From: a virus
Reading direction: 5' to 3' (one strand)
IMG/VR virus record: IMGVR_UViG_3300033148_004210
Span: 37,596-101,595 of that record
Length of the DNA stretch: 64,000 bases
The notes beneath the pieces are model-generated. The model was not told where the DNA came from, searched no databases, and saw only the letters and a list, made by a program, of their open reading frames with translations. Position 1 is the first letter of the stretch; every line of letters starts with the position of its first letter. This document shows positions 26,011-33,829 of the stretch, one piece after another. The translations under genes and the position numbers were made by a program.

Positions 26011-26187
26011 TTATTTGATACTATCTACGAACCAGCCCGTTTTACCATTAATTATCATATAATATCCATCACAATATTTGCCTGTATTATTACAATTTTT
26101 ACAAATACCTTTCTCATCAGGATGATGATAAGTGCATTTTTGATATAAAGGAATAAACTCTACCTTTGGTTTCTTTTCCTTCGACAT
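26011..26187 (-). CDS. Small zinc-binding protein
   Basis: 58 residues with ICKNCNNTGKYC and an upstream CTYHHP, giving a C-H-H-C-C-C cluster, a likely zinc site. Start ATG 26187-26185. Overlaps the MgtC-like gene end by 28 nt. Unknown role. Confidence 0.55.
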   Translation of the reverse strand: MSKEKKPKVEFIPLYQKCTYHHPDEKGICKNCNNTGKYCDGYYMIINGKTGWFVDSIK

Positions 26188-26621
26188 CGCTTTCTCCTTT
26201 TTGCTATTGTAATTTTAATGTATTTTAATTTAAGAATTGCATAAATAAAAAATGCCGAAATAATTGCTAATGTATATTGACCCATACCGCATAAAATTCC
26301 AACTCCTACAATAGACCAAATACAAGCAGAAGTAGTTATTCCCCGAACTTTACGCTTGTCTCCTACTATTACTATACCTGCTAAAAACCCGACCCCTGCG
26401 ACAACATATGCAATTATTCTCGAAAAGTCATAACTAAAGTCTAATTGTTTTGAAAGAGGGAGCAATAGGAAAGGAAGTAAAGTAAAAATTGTAGACCCTA
26501 AACTAATAAGCATTAAAGTTCTCAACCCTGCATTTTTATCTTGTTCTTCGCGTTCCCAACCAATAAAAAAACTTAATATTACTGAAAGCCCCAATCTTAC
26601 TAAATAAGTTAATTCTATCAT
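26160..26621 (-). CDS. MgtC/SapB-family membrane protein
   Basis: 153 residues, about four membrane helices. The family signature is visible: GWEREEQDKNAGLRTLMLISLGSTIF (GxxRE...GLRTxxLxxLG) and GIVIVGDKRKVRGITTSACIWSIVGVGILCG. MgtC proteins modulate F-type ATPase or Mg/acid stress in bacteria, where they are seldom phage-encoded. The C terminus is unusually basic. A role in keeping host energy balance is an inference. Confidence 0.8.
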   Translation of the reverse strand: MIELTYLVRLGLSVILSFFIGWEREEQDKNAGLRTLMLISLGSTIFTLLPFLLLPLSKQLDFSYDFSRIIAYVVAGVGFLAGIVIVGDKRKVRGITTSACIWSIVGVGILCGMGQYTLAIISAFFIYAILKLKYIKITIAKRRKRCRRKRNQR

Positions 26622-26626
26622 ATAAA

Positions 26627-26866
26627 CTATCCTATTGCAATATTAATAATATTTTGTAATTTAATTAAAATTTCAGTCCAATTTAAAAGTAAATCTTGAA
26701 GCCACCAAAGAACGAAAACAAATTCAAAAGTAATTAAAGTATATGTAGTCATCTTTGTCCAGTAATTTGTTGGGGCACAATTTAAATGCCTTGACAATAT
26801 ACTTCTCTTTTTTATCTTACTTTTTTTTATTTTTCGACGTTTTATTCGCCTTCTTTGCTTCCGCAT
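26627..26866 (-). CDS. Small membrane protein with basic N terminus
   Basis: 79 residues: a Lys/Arg-rich start, one hydrophobic helix (TLITFEFVFVLWWLQDLLL). The first ATG (26866) has AAAGGA upstream and is kept. Overlaps the next gene by 50 nt. Function unknown. Confidence 0.55.
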   Translation of the reverse strand: MRKQRRRIKRRKIKKSKIKKRSILSRHLNCAPTNYWTKMTTYTLITFEFVFVLWWLQDLLLNWTEILIKLQNIINIAIG

Positions 26867-27026
26867 ATAAAATTCCTTTTTTCTTTAAATAACGCATAAA
26901 ATCTTCTACAATGTAGCTTTCAATATCCAAAAGACAATCATGCACGATTTCTTTTATTTCGCTTTTAAATTTACGAATGGCTTTCACTCTGATTTTCTTT
27001 TTTATTTTTAAAGTAGGGGTTTTCAT
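26817..27026 (-). CDS. Basic hypothetical protein
   Basis: 69 residues, highly basic at both ends (TLKIKKKIRVKAIRKF; KKANKTSKNKKK) with a helical middle. First gene downstream of the promoter at 27047-27076. Confidence 0.55.
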   Translation of the reverse strand: MKTPTLKIKKKIRVKAIRKFKSEIKEIVHDCLLDIESYIVEDFMRYLKKKGILYAEAKKANKTSKNKKK

Positions 27027-27046
27027 GTATAGTTCCTCTTATTATA

Positions 27047-27106
27047 AGTATACCACACTTCTATATGGTCTGTCAAGGTTTTGAAACCAACTTTTGTTTT
27101 CTTAAC
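27047..27106 (-). promoter_or_regulatory. Sigma-70-like promoter with upstream conserved element
   Basis: Minus strand TTGACA (27076-27071), 18 nt spacer, TATACT preceded by TGG (27052-27047). Conserved element, plus-strand reading CCAACTTTTGTTTTCTTAAC, lies at 27087-27106, 10 nt above the -35 box. The -35 overlaps the stop of the small gene at 27073-27201. Drives the minus genes below 27026. Confidence 0.75.
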
Positions 27107-27201
27107 TTATTTATATGCCATTGGGTATCACACCAAATACATCCGTATTTTGTTTTATAATTTTTATTTGGTAATTTTCTTTTACAATATCTACACTTCA
27201 T
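27073..27201 (-). CDS. Small zinc-ribbon protein
   Basis: 42 residues starting MKCRYCKRK (ATG 27201-27199); two pairs of cysteines (CRYC, CIWC). Start chosen over the upstream ATG because the latter runs inside the neighbouring gene. Stop lies in the promoter above. Ribosome-binding site weak. Confidence 0.5.
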   Translation of the reverse strand: MKCRYCKRKLPNKNYKTKYGCIWCDTQWHINKLRKQKLVSKP

Positions 27202-27202
27202 A

Positions 27203-27817
27203 TTAATCCCATAAGCTGAAAAAGTATTCAGCAAATAATCGAAATCCTTCTTCATATTCAAAAACTTCTTTACGATTCAAAACTTTCATACGATGTTTAG
27301 AATTTTCTAATGCTTTGGCTAATCTTCTATATTCTTTTTCTGTGAAATCTTTAAGGGGCAAATAACAAACCTTGCCATCGCTAATTTCTTTTGCTAATCT
27401 GAAAGTATTGATAATGGCATTTAAAATACAATCCCATTCATTTGCACATTCCAAATCGGTTTTCCCAGGCTTCCAAGTAGGCATCCCATGTTGGATTTTT
27501 TCAAGATGTTCTACTCCTCCCAAAATAACTTTTGACAAATAATGACTGAATTCCCAGGTGTCGCTATTAGCCCATCCTCTTCTCCCTCTTTGAAAAAAAT
27601 CTCTGATATTTCTTCTAATATCTCCAGGTAAACGAACCAATTGCCAAAAAAGCCCATAAAAATAAAGATAAATTCTATAATATAAATATTTTTCTCTTTC
27701 GTCTTTTTTGAAAAGTTCTTCTATAGTTTTATCACTTGGAGTTGTATAGTCTTTTAATATTGTTACTCGTCCTTCTTTAGCATCTTCGATACCTTTTTTT
27801 AGATTTTTATTCTTCAT
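27203..27817 (-). CDS. Conserved phage hypothetical protein
   Basis: 204 residues, helical, with YLYFYGLFWQLVRLPGDIRRNIRDFFQRGRRGW and SHYLSKVILGGVEHLEKIQHGMP. I believe similar proteins occur in other large phages, without a known function. RBS GGAGG-like sequence precedes the start. Confidence 0.62.
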   Translation of the reverse strand: MKNKNLKKGIEDAKEGRVTILKDYTTPSDKTIEELFKKDEREKYLYYRIYLYFYGLFWQLVRLPGDIRRNIRDFFQRGRRGWANSDTWEFSHYLSKVILGGVEHLEKIQHGMPTWKPGKTDLECANEWDCILNAIINTFRLAKEISDGKVCYLPLKDFTEKEYRRLAKALENSKHRMKVLNRKEVFEYEEGFRLFAEYFFSLWD

Positions 27818-27826
27818 TTTTTCCTC

Positions 27827-27976
27827 CTATTTATTTCCTAAGTAAAAAAGAAATATATTCGCTGTTCCATAACAAAAAAATACACATCCTAACAAAAGAT
27901 TTTTACATAATATATAATTAAAAGCGGTTAAATATGACCAAAAAATTAGTCCTATCATCATAAAATTTGTTGACAT
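27827..27976 (-). CDS. Tiny membrane protein
   Basis: 49 residues with two hydrophobic helices (NFMMIGLIFWSYLTAF; LGCVFFCYGTANIFLFYL). ATG 27976-27974, stop TAG. Downstream of the phosphoesterase; no function seen. Confidence 0.5.
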   Translation of the reverse strand: MSTNFMMIGLIFWSYLTAFNYILCKNLLLGCVFFCYGTANIFLFYLGNK

Positions 27977-27977
27977 A

Positions 27978-28601
27978 TTATTTACCTCGTTTTAACCATT
28001 TAGAATATCTTCTGTTAATTTCTTCAAATGTTACTGGATAAAAATTCCACACATCTACACCCACATTTATACAATCGGTAAAATTTTCTCCTCTTCTAAT
28101 TCTTTTAATTTCCCATTTATTATGAACATGTCCTGTAAAATTAATCTCATAATTAACATCAGCAAAATCTGGAATATGAACTAAATTAATTCGTTTACCT
28201 CCATAACCTATTACCAATCTTTCTATTATAGTTTTAGTGCTATTATTTTTATCATGATTACCTTTTAAATGAATTATTTTTCCATTTAAGTTTTCTTCCC
28301 ATTTAGAACTATTGATTTTAATTCCTTCTCCTCTTTTACTTGAACTGTTTTTAAAACAAAAATCTCCAATATGGAAAACTACATCTTCTGATTTTACTTT
28401 TTCGTTCCAACGTCGAATTAATTCTCGATTCATATTATTCAAAGACTGTGAACTGATTTTCCATCTTGCCTGTTTATCTATTGCTAAATTATTATAAATT
28501 TCTTTATCTTGTTTAGTCATAAATAAAGTTCTTCCGCAATATTTTATTATATTTGCATGACCAAGTTAAAGGTGGTAATCAGAGGTAAAAAAATATTTCA
28601 T
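27978..28601 (-). pseudogene. Calcineurin-like phosphoesterase interrupted by an in-frame TAA
   Basis: The gene begins at ATG 28601-28599 with a GGAGGT site and reads MKYFFTSDYHL (the metal-binding Asp-x-His motif), then a TAA at 28568-28566, then, still in frame, LGHANIIKYCGRTLF and the remaining motifs HIGDF, KGNHDKNN, FTGHVHNKW. Phage relatives typically read straight through this place (SDTHxGHANII). The downstream part can also start at ATG 28520 as a 180-residue fragment lacking the Asp-x-His motif. Either a nonsense mutation or recoding; most genes here end in TAA, so general recoding is unlikely. Confidence 0.72.
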
Positions 28602-28864
28602 TTCTTACCTCCATTTACCACCTGTTTCCCCCTATAATTTTTTATTGTTTTAAGACATAATTTCTGTTCATACCAATTTAATTTAAACTTTTTTATTAAA
28701 TTAAATAATTGTTTTAAATTAATAGAATTACCATCACGATACCTATGTCCTTTTTTGGCTTTAATAAGATTTTCTCTATGAGTTATCAATTGACAATTAG
28801 CAGGATGTCTTAATAAAATAGTTTGAACATCTTCCATCGATATACCTACCATTTTTGTTTCCAA
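28598..28864 (-). CDS. Hypothetical protein, possible HNH-endonuclease remnant
   Basis: 88 residues. PANCQLITHRENLIKAKKGHRYRDG resembles the C-terminal part of HNH proteins (NLxLxTHxEN...K). The N-terminal part has an ATG at 28864, without a clear ribosome site, and overlaps another short frame (28797-28973) that looks like an HNH N terminus. The stop overlaps the phosphoesterase start (ATGA). Confidence 0.5.
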   Translation of the reverse strand: METKMVGISMEDVQTILLRHPANCQLITHRENLIKAKKGHRYRDGNSINLKQLFNLIKKFKLNWYEQKLCLKTIKNYRGKQVVNGGKK

Positions 28865-28973
28865 TTCTTTTAGTTCGTTCTTTTAAAGTAGAATCTTTTA
28901 TATAAACTTTTATCATAGTTACACTTCTTTTTTTCTTTTCTTTTTCTGACCATTTATATCCCTTTTTAGGCAT
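28797..28973 (-). pseudogene. NUMOD/HNH-like N-terminal fragment
   Basis: 58 codons (ATG 28973-28971): MPKKGYKWSEKEKKKRSVTM... KNGRYIDGRC, then TAA. It looks like the start of a NUMOD3/HNH-type endonuclease; the coding continues in another frame in the 28598-28864 gene, which suggests a frameshifted endonuclease. Confidence 0.4.
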
Positions 28974-29027
28974 TTTTATTTATTCCTTTTGTAAATCACT
29001 TGTAAAAAAATATTTCATTTTATCCTT

Positions 29028-29192
29028 TTATATAATAGTAAACATATATCCAAATAATGCCATTAAAAGACTGATTATAGTTAATAGAGCATATCTTTTT
29101 TTACCACTGTATAAAAAAATGATAGGATATATTAAAATTCCCAATGTTCCTATAAGTTCAATTATAAATCCTATTATAAAATTATTTGCCAT
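29028..29192 (-). CDS. Small two-helix membrane protein
   Basis: 54 residues, two membrane helices (NNFIIGFIIELIGTLGILIYPIIFLY and ALLTIISLLMALFGYMFTII). Start overlaps the metallopeptidase stop by 11 nt. Unknown role. Confidence 0.55.
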   Translation of the reverse strand: MANNFIIGFIIELIGTLGILIYPIIFLYSGKKRYALLTIISLLMALFGYMFTII

Positions 29193-29691
29193 TTAATTTC
29201 TCTAATACTTTTTTGAATGCTTTCGGATAAATTTTATCAGTAAACTTTATTACACTGACTAAATACTTAACTGCGTTTTTATAATATGGACGATAATGTT
29301 TTTTAATGGCTTTCATGGCAAACAATTCTGCTTTATATTCTGCATCAACTCTCTTTTTTGCTTCGGTTTTAATATGTCCCAATTCATGTAAAATAGTATG
29401 AATAATATCTTCTTTTGGAGTTGTCTTTAACATTTTCGCATTATATCTAATGATATATCGATACTTCTTAGTTTTTACATTTTGTGCTTCACAAACAGAA
29501 GCCATATAATATTTTCCTAATCTATTATCTTTCCTTAATAAAGGACGATTAATTTTTAAACGTCCACATATTTTGACTACAGAATCTTGAAAAAATTTTT
29601 CTTTGTTATCTTGATAATATTTTTTCCAATATTTTTGTAACTTCTTTTTATTTTTTCTTCTCCAAATTCGTCGATATTCTTTTTCATTCAT
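29182..29691 (-). CDS. SprT-like metallopeptidase
   Basis: 169 residues from ATG 29691-29689 (overlapping the deformylase stop, TAATG). The zinc motif HTILHELGHIKTEA gives HELGH, with a downstream acidic DAEYKAELFAMKA segment that could hold the third ligand. Basic N-terminal region suggests nucleic-acid contact. One of four small HExxH proteins in the window. Confidence 0.65.
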   Translation of the reverse strand: MNEKEYRRIWRRKNKKKLQKYWKKYYQDNKEKFFQDSVVKICGRLKINRPLLRKDNRLGKYYMASVCEAQNVKTKKYRYIIRYNAKMLKTTPKEDIIHTILHELGHIKTEAKKRVDAEYKAELFAMKAIKKHYRPYYKNAVKYLVSVIKFTDKIYPKAFKKVLEKLNGK

Positions 29692-30113
29692 TATTTTCGT
29701 TTTTTCCACTTCCTATTTGTGATAAGTATCCCCTTCATGTGGTCTACTTCATGTTGAACAGCAATTGCTTCTACTCCTTCATATGTTCTTGTTTTAAGAT
29801 TCTCAATAATTATTTTTTTAAATCGAATAGTATCTATCCTTAACCCAGGTAAACTTAAACACCTTTCTTGTTGATGTCTAAATTTAATTTCTTTCTCTAT
29901 AATCTTAGGATTAATTAAATTTATTTTTAACCCATGAATTCTAATTATTCCAACTTGTTTAGGAATCCCTATTTGAATAGCAGATAAACCAATGCCCTTA
30001 TCTAAATCAAGACTATCTTCTAAATCTTTAATAATCCCCTTTGCTTCCCCAAAAGTAGCTGGTTCGCTTATTTGTTTGAGAAATTTTATATCAGTAACGA
30101 TAGGTCTTTTCAT
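29691..30113 (-). CDS. def: Peptide deformylase
   Basis: 140 residues, the length of phage deformylases. Motif 1 GIGLSAIQIG, motif 2 ERCLSLPG (family EGCLS; Gly is Arg here), motif 3 VQHEVDHMKG (HExDH). Would remove formyl from nascent proteins; phages use it to help translation of structural or photosystem proteins. Overlaps the downstream protease by 4 nt. Confidence 0.87.
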   Translation of the reverse strand: MKRPIVTDIKFLKQISEPATFGEAKGIIKDLEDSLDLDKGIGLSAIQIGIPKQVGIIRIHGLKINLINPKIIEKEIKFRHQQERCLSLPGLRIDTIRFKKIIIENLKTRTYEGVEAIAVQHEVDHMKGILITNRKWKKRK

Positions 30114-30868
30114 TTTTCTTCAACCTTTTTTAAAAATCTTTTAATATCTTCTAGTTTGGTTGCAAAAGAATAATTAGGAAACAATGTTTTTTCTATATAC
30201 ATAATCCCTATAGATATCCCTACAACTGCTGTATCTCCATTCACAACTGCCCCACCTGAACTTCCATTCATTGCAGGAGCATTAGATTGGAGATATTCTT
30301 CTTTTCTTCCTGTGCAAGAAAATCTTTTAGTGTAATTAGTTACAATACCTTCGTTAATAGTATACGCAAAACAGAAAGGATGTCCTATTGTATATATTTT
30401 AGTTCCTACATTAGGAGTATTTTCCCCTAATTTAAGGTAAGGGATATTTTCAAAAGGTTTTAATACCTTAATTAAAGCTAAATCTACTTTGGCATCTTGA
30501 TAGATATTTTTTCTGTCCACATCCTTAACAATTACAAATTCTCCTACTTCAAGACCTTTTCTAATTTTGATAACTATTTTACCCCTTCTATCTACAATAT
30601 GTCTAGCAGTTAAAATATAAAGATAGTTTTTTGTTCCTTTTATTATAATTCCAGCACCGCCAGGTTTCCCTACTTTGATTTGAACTGTAGTAAGTTTCAT
30701 TTTATCAAAGTCGGGTTTGTGCTCAATATTTTGAATTAACTCCGCAACATTATTTTTGAGCATTATTAAACCATTACTTATCGACTGAATCGAGGTTCTG
30801 GTATAACAAAATTGAAAAATAACTGCTATAACCAGCAATAAAATTATAATTCGTCTTACCCATTTCAT
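30110..30868 (-). CDS. Membrane-anchored trypsin-like (HtrA-type) serine protease
   Basis: 252 residues from ATG 30868-30866 (GGGAG upstream) rather than ATG 30994. An N-terminal helix (RRIIILLLVIAVIFQF) is a signal anchor. Catalytic triad visible: TARHIV (His), DLALIK (Asp), MNGSSGGAVV (Ser). No PDZ domain. The protease domain faces outside the cytoplasm (inference). Confidence 0.82.
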   Translation of the reverse strand: MKWVRRIIILLLVIAVIFQFCYTRTSIQSISNGLIMLKNNVAELIQNIEHKPDFDKMKLTTVQIKVGKPGGAGIIIKGTKNYLYILTARHIVDRRGKIVIKIRKGLEVGEFVIVKDVDRKNIYQDAKVDLALIKVLKPFENIPYLKLGENTPNVGTKIYTIGHPFCFAYTINEGIVTNYTKRFSCTGRKEEYLQSNAPAMNGSSGGAVVNGDTAVVGISIGIMYIEKTLFPNYSFATKLEDIKRFLKKVEEK

Positions 30869-30884
30869 ATTAAACTCCCTGTTG

Positions 30885-31052
30885 TTAATCAAATTTTGGA
30901 TAGAAGAAGTCGCGTGGTTCAGTAACTGCTTTAACCTTTTTACAAACACCACATTTTCCTTTATGATATGTGGATATATCAAATGACTTCCCATTAGAAG
31001 CTTTTAATCCACACTCTCTACATACCCAATAAGGATATTTTTTCTTTGTCAT
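30885..31052 (-). CDS. Small zinc-ribbon protein
   Basis: 55 residues with CREC and CGVC pairs (WVCRECGLKAS, GKCGVCKKV). Start ATG 31052-31050 overlaps the second protease stop (TAATG). Located between the two protease genes. Confidence 0.6.
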   Translation of the reverse strand: MTKKKYPYWVCRECGLKASNGKSFDISTYHKGKCGVCKKVKAVTEPRDFFYPKFD

Positions 31053-31948
31053 TATTTAACTCCTTTCAAAAATTCTCTTATAGTTTCTACATTTACAGCA
31101 ATAGTATAAGCCACAAATGATGGAGCTATGTTTTTTGACTTTTTCCATTTAAAATCAGTATATAATTTACTTATTACTCCTACAATTTTTCCTTTATACA
31201 GAACTGCTCCACCGCTACTTCCAAAATAACTTAAATTAGTTAAACAATATTCGACTTTTTCTTTTTGTGCTATAATCCCATCTGTAACAACATCATTCCA
31301 ACAACTCGGATTACCTACTACTAATACTTCACTACCTATTTTTGGATTTTCTTTTGAAATTTCCAAGTAGGATAAATGATTTACATTTTTAATTTCGAAT
31401 AAAGCCAAATCTATTTTTTTATTACTTTTTATGTAAAACATGGGATATTCATCGCCTATATCGTTAATAGCCACAAATTTATCATTTTCTTTTACTATAA
31501 GATGCCAACATGTTAATATATAGCTTTTACTATTTATTTTAATATGTGTGCCTGACCCTTGATAACCTTTTGTTTTATTTCTAAGAAGTAAATTTGCTTC
31601 AAGAATATTTTCTATATTTTCTACATCCAGTTTTTTAGTCAATAAAAAATCTCTTTTTAATTGGTTTTGTTTATCTTTTACTTTATTAATATTATTATTT
31701 ATATTGTTTATTATTTGTAATATATTTTTATCATTATTTTTTGTTGTTTCAGAAAGTAAAGTTAAAAAATCTACTATATCAATTAACTTATTGCCATAAC
31801 CGAATTTAAATATTTCGATATTACGATTTAGTTTAGTAATTAATCTATCATTTTCGTAAGTTAAATAGCTATTCCAAGCAATTAAAATTACACAAAGAAA
31901 TAATAAAAGTTTAATAACTATAAGTTTTTTATCAAATAATTTAAACAT
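31052..31948 (-). CDS. Second membrane-anchored trypsin-like serine protease
   Basis: 298 residues from ATG 31948-31946, chosen for GGAGAT just upstream. Helix KKLIVIKLLLFLCVILIAWNSYL near the N terminus, a helical middle (residues 40-125), then a chymotrypsin-fold domain: ILTCWHLIV (His), DLALFEI (Asp), FGSSGGAVL (Ser). Distant paralogue of the 30110-30868 gene. Confidence 0.8.
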   Translation of the reverse strand: MFKLFDKKLIVIKLLLFLCVILIAWNSYLTYENDRLITKLNRNIEIFKFGYGNKLIDIVDFLTLLSETTKNNDKNILQIINNINNNINKVKDKQNQLKRDFLLTKKLDVENIENILEANLLLRNKTKGYQGSGTHIKINSKSYILTCWHLIVKENDKFVAINDIGDEYPMFYIKSNKKIDLALFEIKNVNHLSYLEISKENPKIGSEVLVVGNPSCWNDVVTDGIIAQKEKVEYCLTNLSYFGSSGGAVLYKGKIVGVISKLYTDFKWKKSKNIAPSFVAYTIAVNVETIREFLKGVK

Positions 31949-31961
31949 TTTTATCTCCATT

Positions 31962-32537
31962 TTATACTATTCTATCAACAATTCCTTTTTCTAAAGCTTC
32001 TTTAGCTGTAAGCCAAAGTTCACCATGTCTGGCGTGGTTTAATTCTTTTTCAGAAAGTTTGGTATGTTCTCTTAGAAATCCAAATATTTGGCTTTGGTAT
32101 CTTTTTAAGTGTTCAGTTCTATCTATTACTTTTGTAGTATAATCTCCCCAAACTCCACCAGCCATATCGTGAGACATCCATATAGCCGTTTTACTCATTA
32201 CTCTTCTATTGCCAGCTATAGAAATAAGTCCAGCCATTGAACAAGCCTCACCAGTAATAAAGGTTACAACTGGAGAACGAATTCCTCGCATAGCATCGAG
32301 AATAGCAAATCCATCGTTACAACTACCACCTGGAGAATTTATATAAAAAGCAATAGCAGTATGATTTATTTTATCTAAAGTTATTAATTGTGCAACTATT
32401 TTTTTTGCTGATTCGCTATTTATAGAATCAAACAAAAATATTTGTCTATTTCTTAAAAGAATTTGTTCAATATCGATTTTAGCTTTAATACGCTTTTTAA
32501 TAACCTTCTTCTTTTTTCTCTTTTTAGTTTTAGCCAT
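31962..32537 (-). CDS. clpP: ClpP-like protease
   Basis: 191 residues. FYINSPGGSCNDGFAILDAM, the nucleophile in GEACSMAG (Ser100), and His123 in MSHDMAGG; the Lys/Arg-rich N terminus is extra. Phage ClpP-like proteins are often prohead proteases, but this gene sits in the early minus-strand cluster, so regulated proteolysis is equally likely. Confidence 0.82.
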   Translation of the reverse strand: MAKTKKRKKKKVIKKRIKAKIDIEQILLRNRQIFLFDSINSESAKKIVAQLITLDKINHTAIAFYINSPGGSCNDGFAILDAMRGIRSPVVTFITGEACSMAGLISIAGNRRVMSKTAIWMSHDMAGGVWGDYTTKVIDRTEHLKRYQSQIFGFLREHTKLSEKELNHARHGELWLTAKEALEKGIVDRIV

Positions 32538-32554
32538 GATTATCCCCTTTATTA

Positions 32555-33064
32555 TTATCCTACCAATTTTACATATAATTTGTATAAACTTTCAGCTATT
32601 TCTTCAATATTATTAACATCCACTTGACCAGTTAGAGCAATTAAACTTCGTGAGGTCATGTGTCCAATAGCTTGTCTTTTAATACTTTGTTGCACTTCGG
32701 GAGATTTTGTATATGTTCCTGTTGACTTTTTTACAGGATTTTTCTTGTTACAATTGTAACACTTTTTATATTTATCATCTTTTAATTCTTTCCCACAATC
32801 TTCACAAGTGGGTTTAGAAATTTCTTTTGGAGTTTCTTCTTTTATTACAGTTCCACTACTTCCAGGTTTCATAATCTTGCTAACAAAATATTGACCATTC
32901 TTAACAGTATATTGAACATCAACTTCATCATCTTCTTTAAAATTCTTTTTAGCCCAATTATAAACTGCTTCTGAAGTTGTAGCCCATTTTTCTTTTTCAC
33001 CATTTTTAAATATTATCTTAGCTAAATATTTATCAGCTTTTTTGCAGACATGCTTAAATATCAT
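32555..33064 (-). CDS. Zinc-ribbon protein of unknown function
   Basis: 169 residues. First 70 residues beta-rich, then a CEDCGKELKDDKYKKCYNC ribbon and a helical end with GHMTSRSLIALTGQVDV. The last part recalls short helical tails of phage proteins of unknown role. No function assigned. Confidence 0.6.
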   Translation of the reverse strand: MIFKHVCKKADKYLAKIIFKNGEKEKWATTSEAVYNWAKKNFKEDDEVDVQYTVKNGQYFVSKIMKPGSSGTVIKEETPKEISKPTCEDCGKELKDDKYKKCYNCNKKNPVKKSTGTYTKSPEVQQSIKRQAIGHMTSRSLIALTGQVDVNNIEEIAESLYKLYVKLVG

Positions 33065-33077
33065 TTACTTTTCCTCC

Positions 33078-33446
33078 TTATTTCTTTTCTTCTTTCTTTT
33101 TAGGCTTCGGTGGATTATAAATCCCGATAAAATTTTCTTTGCCATCAAATCTAAATTGATATTCCGACTGCTTTCTTAACTTCATCTTTTTAAAACTATG
33201 CTCTATAGCAGAACCAATAACTTGTTCTTGATTTTTTATTTTTTCTAACATTTGAACTTGTTGAGCTTCGGCATTTGCTATCTGTAAAGATAGTCTTAAA
33301 AAACCTTGTAACAGAGTATTCTTTTTATCTCTCTTTGTTTTAAGGTCTTTAGCTAAATTTTCTGGAATTTTTTCTGTAATAACTCGCTTCTTACCATTTA
33401 CCATTTGATTCTTAACTTCTTCTGGCATTTCTTTTCTGGTTTCCAT
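33078..33446 (-). CDS. Hypothetical protein
   Basis: 122 residues, helical middle (LLQGFLRLSLQIANAEAQQVQMLEKIKNQEQVI), basic ends. RBS AAAGGAGG upstream. No family recognised. Confidence 0.6.
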   Translation of the reverse strand: METRKEMPEEVKNQMVNGKKRVITEKIPENLAKDLKTKRDKKNTLLQGFLRLSLQIANAEAQQVQMLEKIKNQEQVIGSAIEHSFKKMKLRKQSEYQFRFDGKENFIGIYNPPKPKKKEEKK

Positions 33447-33481
33447 TTACTTTGCCTCCTTTATTATTATTATTTTAATTA

Positions 33482-33670
33482 TTAAACTTTAATATGTCGT
33501 ATAGTTTTAATCGTAACTACATTTTCATCGCCTTTATCAACTTCTTGACGAAATTTTACACCATCTTTTTGAATAATATAATCTTTGTTATCTTGTAACA
33601 ATCCATTAAGATATACTTCAGAAACTTTAATAGTTTCATTTTTCCTTCTTTTAATTTTAAACTTTTTCAT
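33482..33670 (-). CDS. Small hypothetical protein
   Basis: 62 residues from ATG 33670-33668 (AGAGG upstream). KVSEVYLNGLLQDNKDYIIQKDGVKFRQEVDKGD is beta-rich. Overlaps the DUF5679-like gene by 4 nt. Confidence 0.55.
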   Translation of the reverse strand: MKKFKIKRRKNETIKVSEVYLNGLLQDNKDYIIQKDGVKFRQEVDKGDENVVTIKTIRHIKV

Positions 33671-33828
33671 TTTTTTACCTCTTTCTTCAATATCCGACAC
33701 ATTTTACAGCCACATTTAAAACATTTACCTTTAGCCATTCGTCTACCATTTTTTGCAACAACTACTCCTACTTCTAACATATCTCTTTTGTTTTTGCATC
33801 GAACGCAATATCCGATATACTTGTCCAT
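33667..33828 (-). CDS. DUF5679-like zinc ribbon
   Basis: 53 residues: YCVRCKNKRDMLEV..NGRRMAKGKCFKCGCKMCRI matches the short DUF5679 pattern (CxxCK..R.M...NGR...G.C..CG.KM.RI), related to topoisomerase-type ribbons. Confidence 0.6.
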   Translation of the reverse strand: MDKYIGYCVRCKNKRDMLEVGVVVAKNGRRMAKGKCFKCGCKMCRILKKEVKK

Positions 33829-33829
33829 T

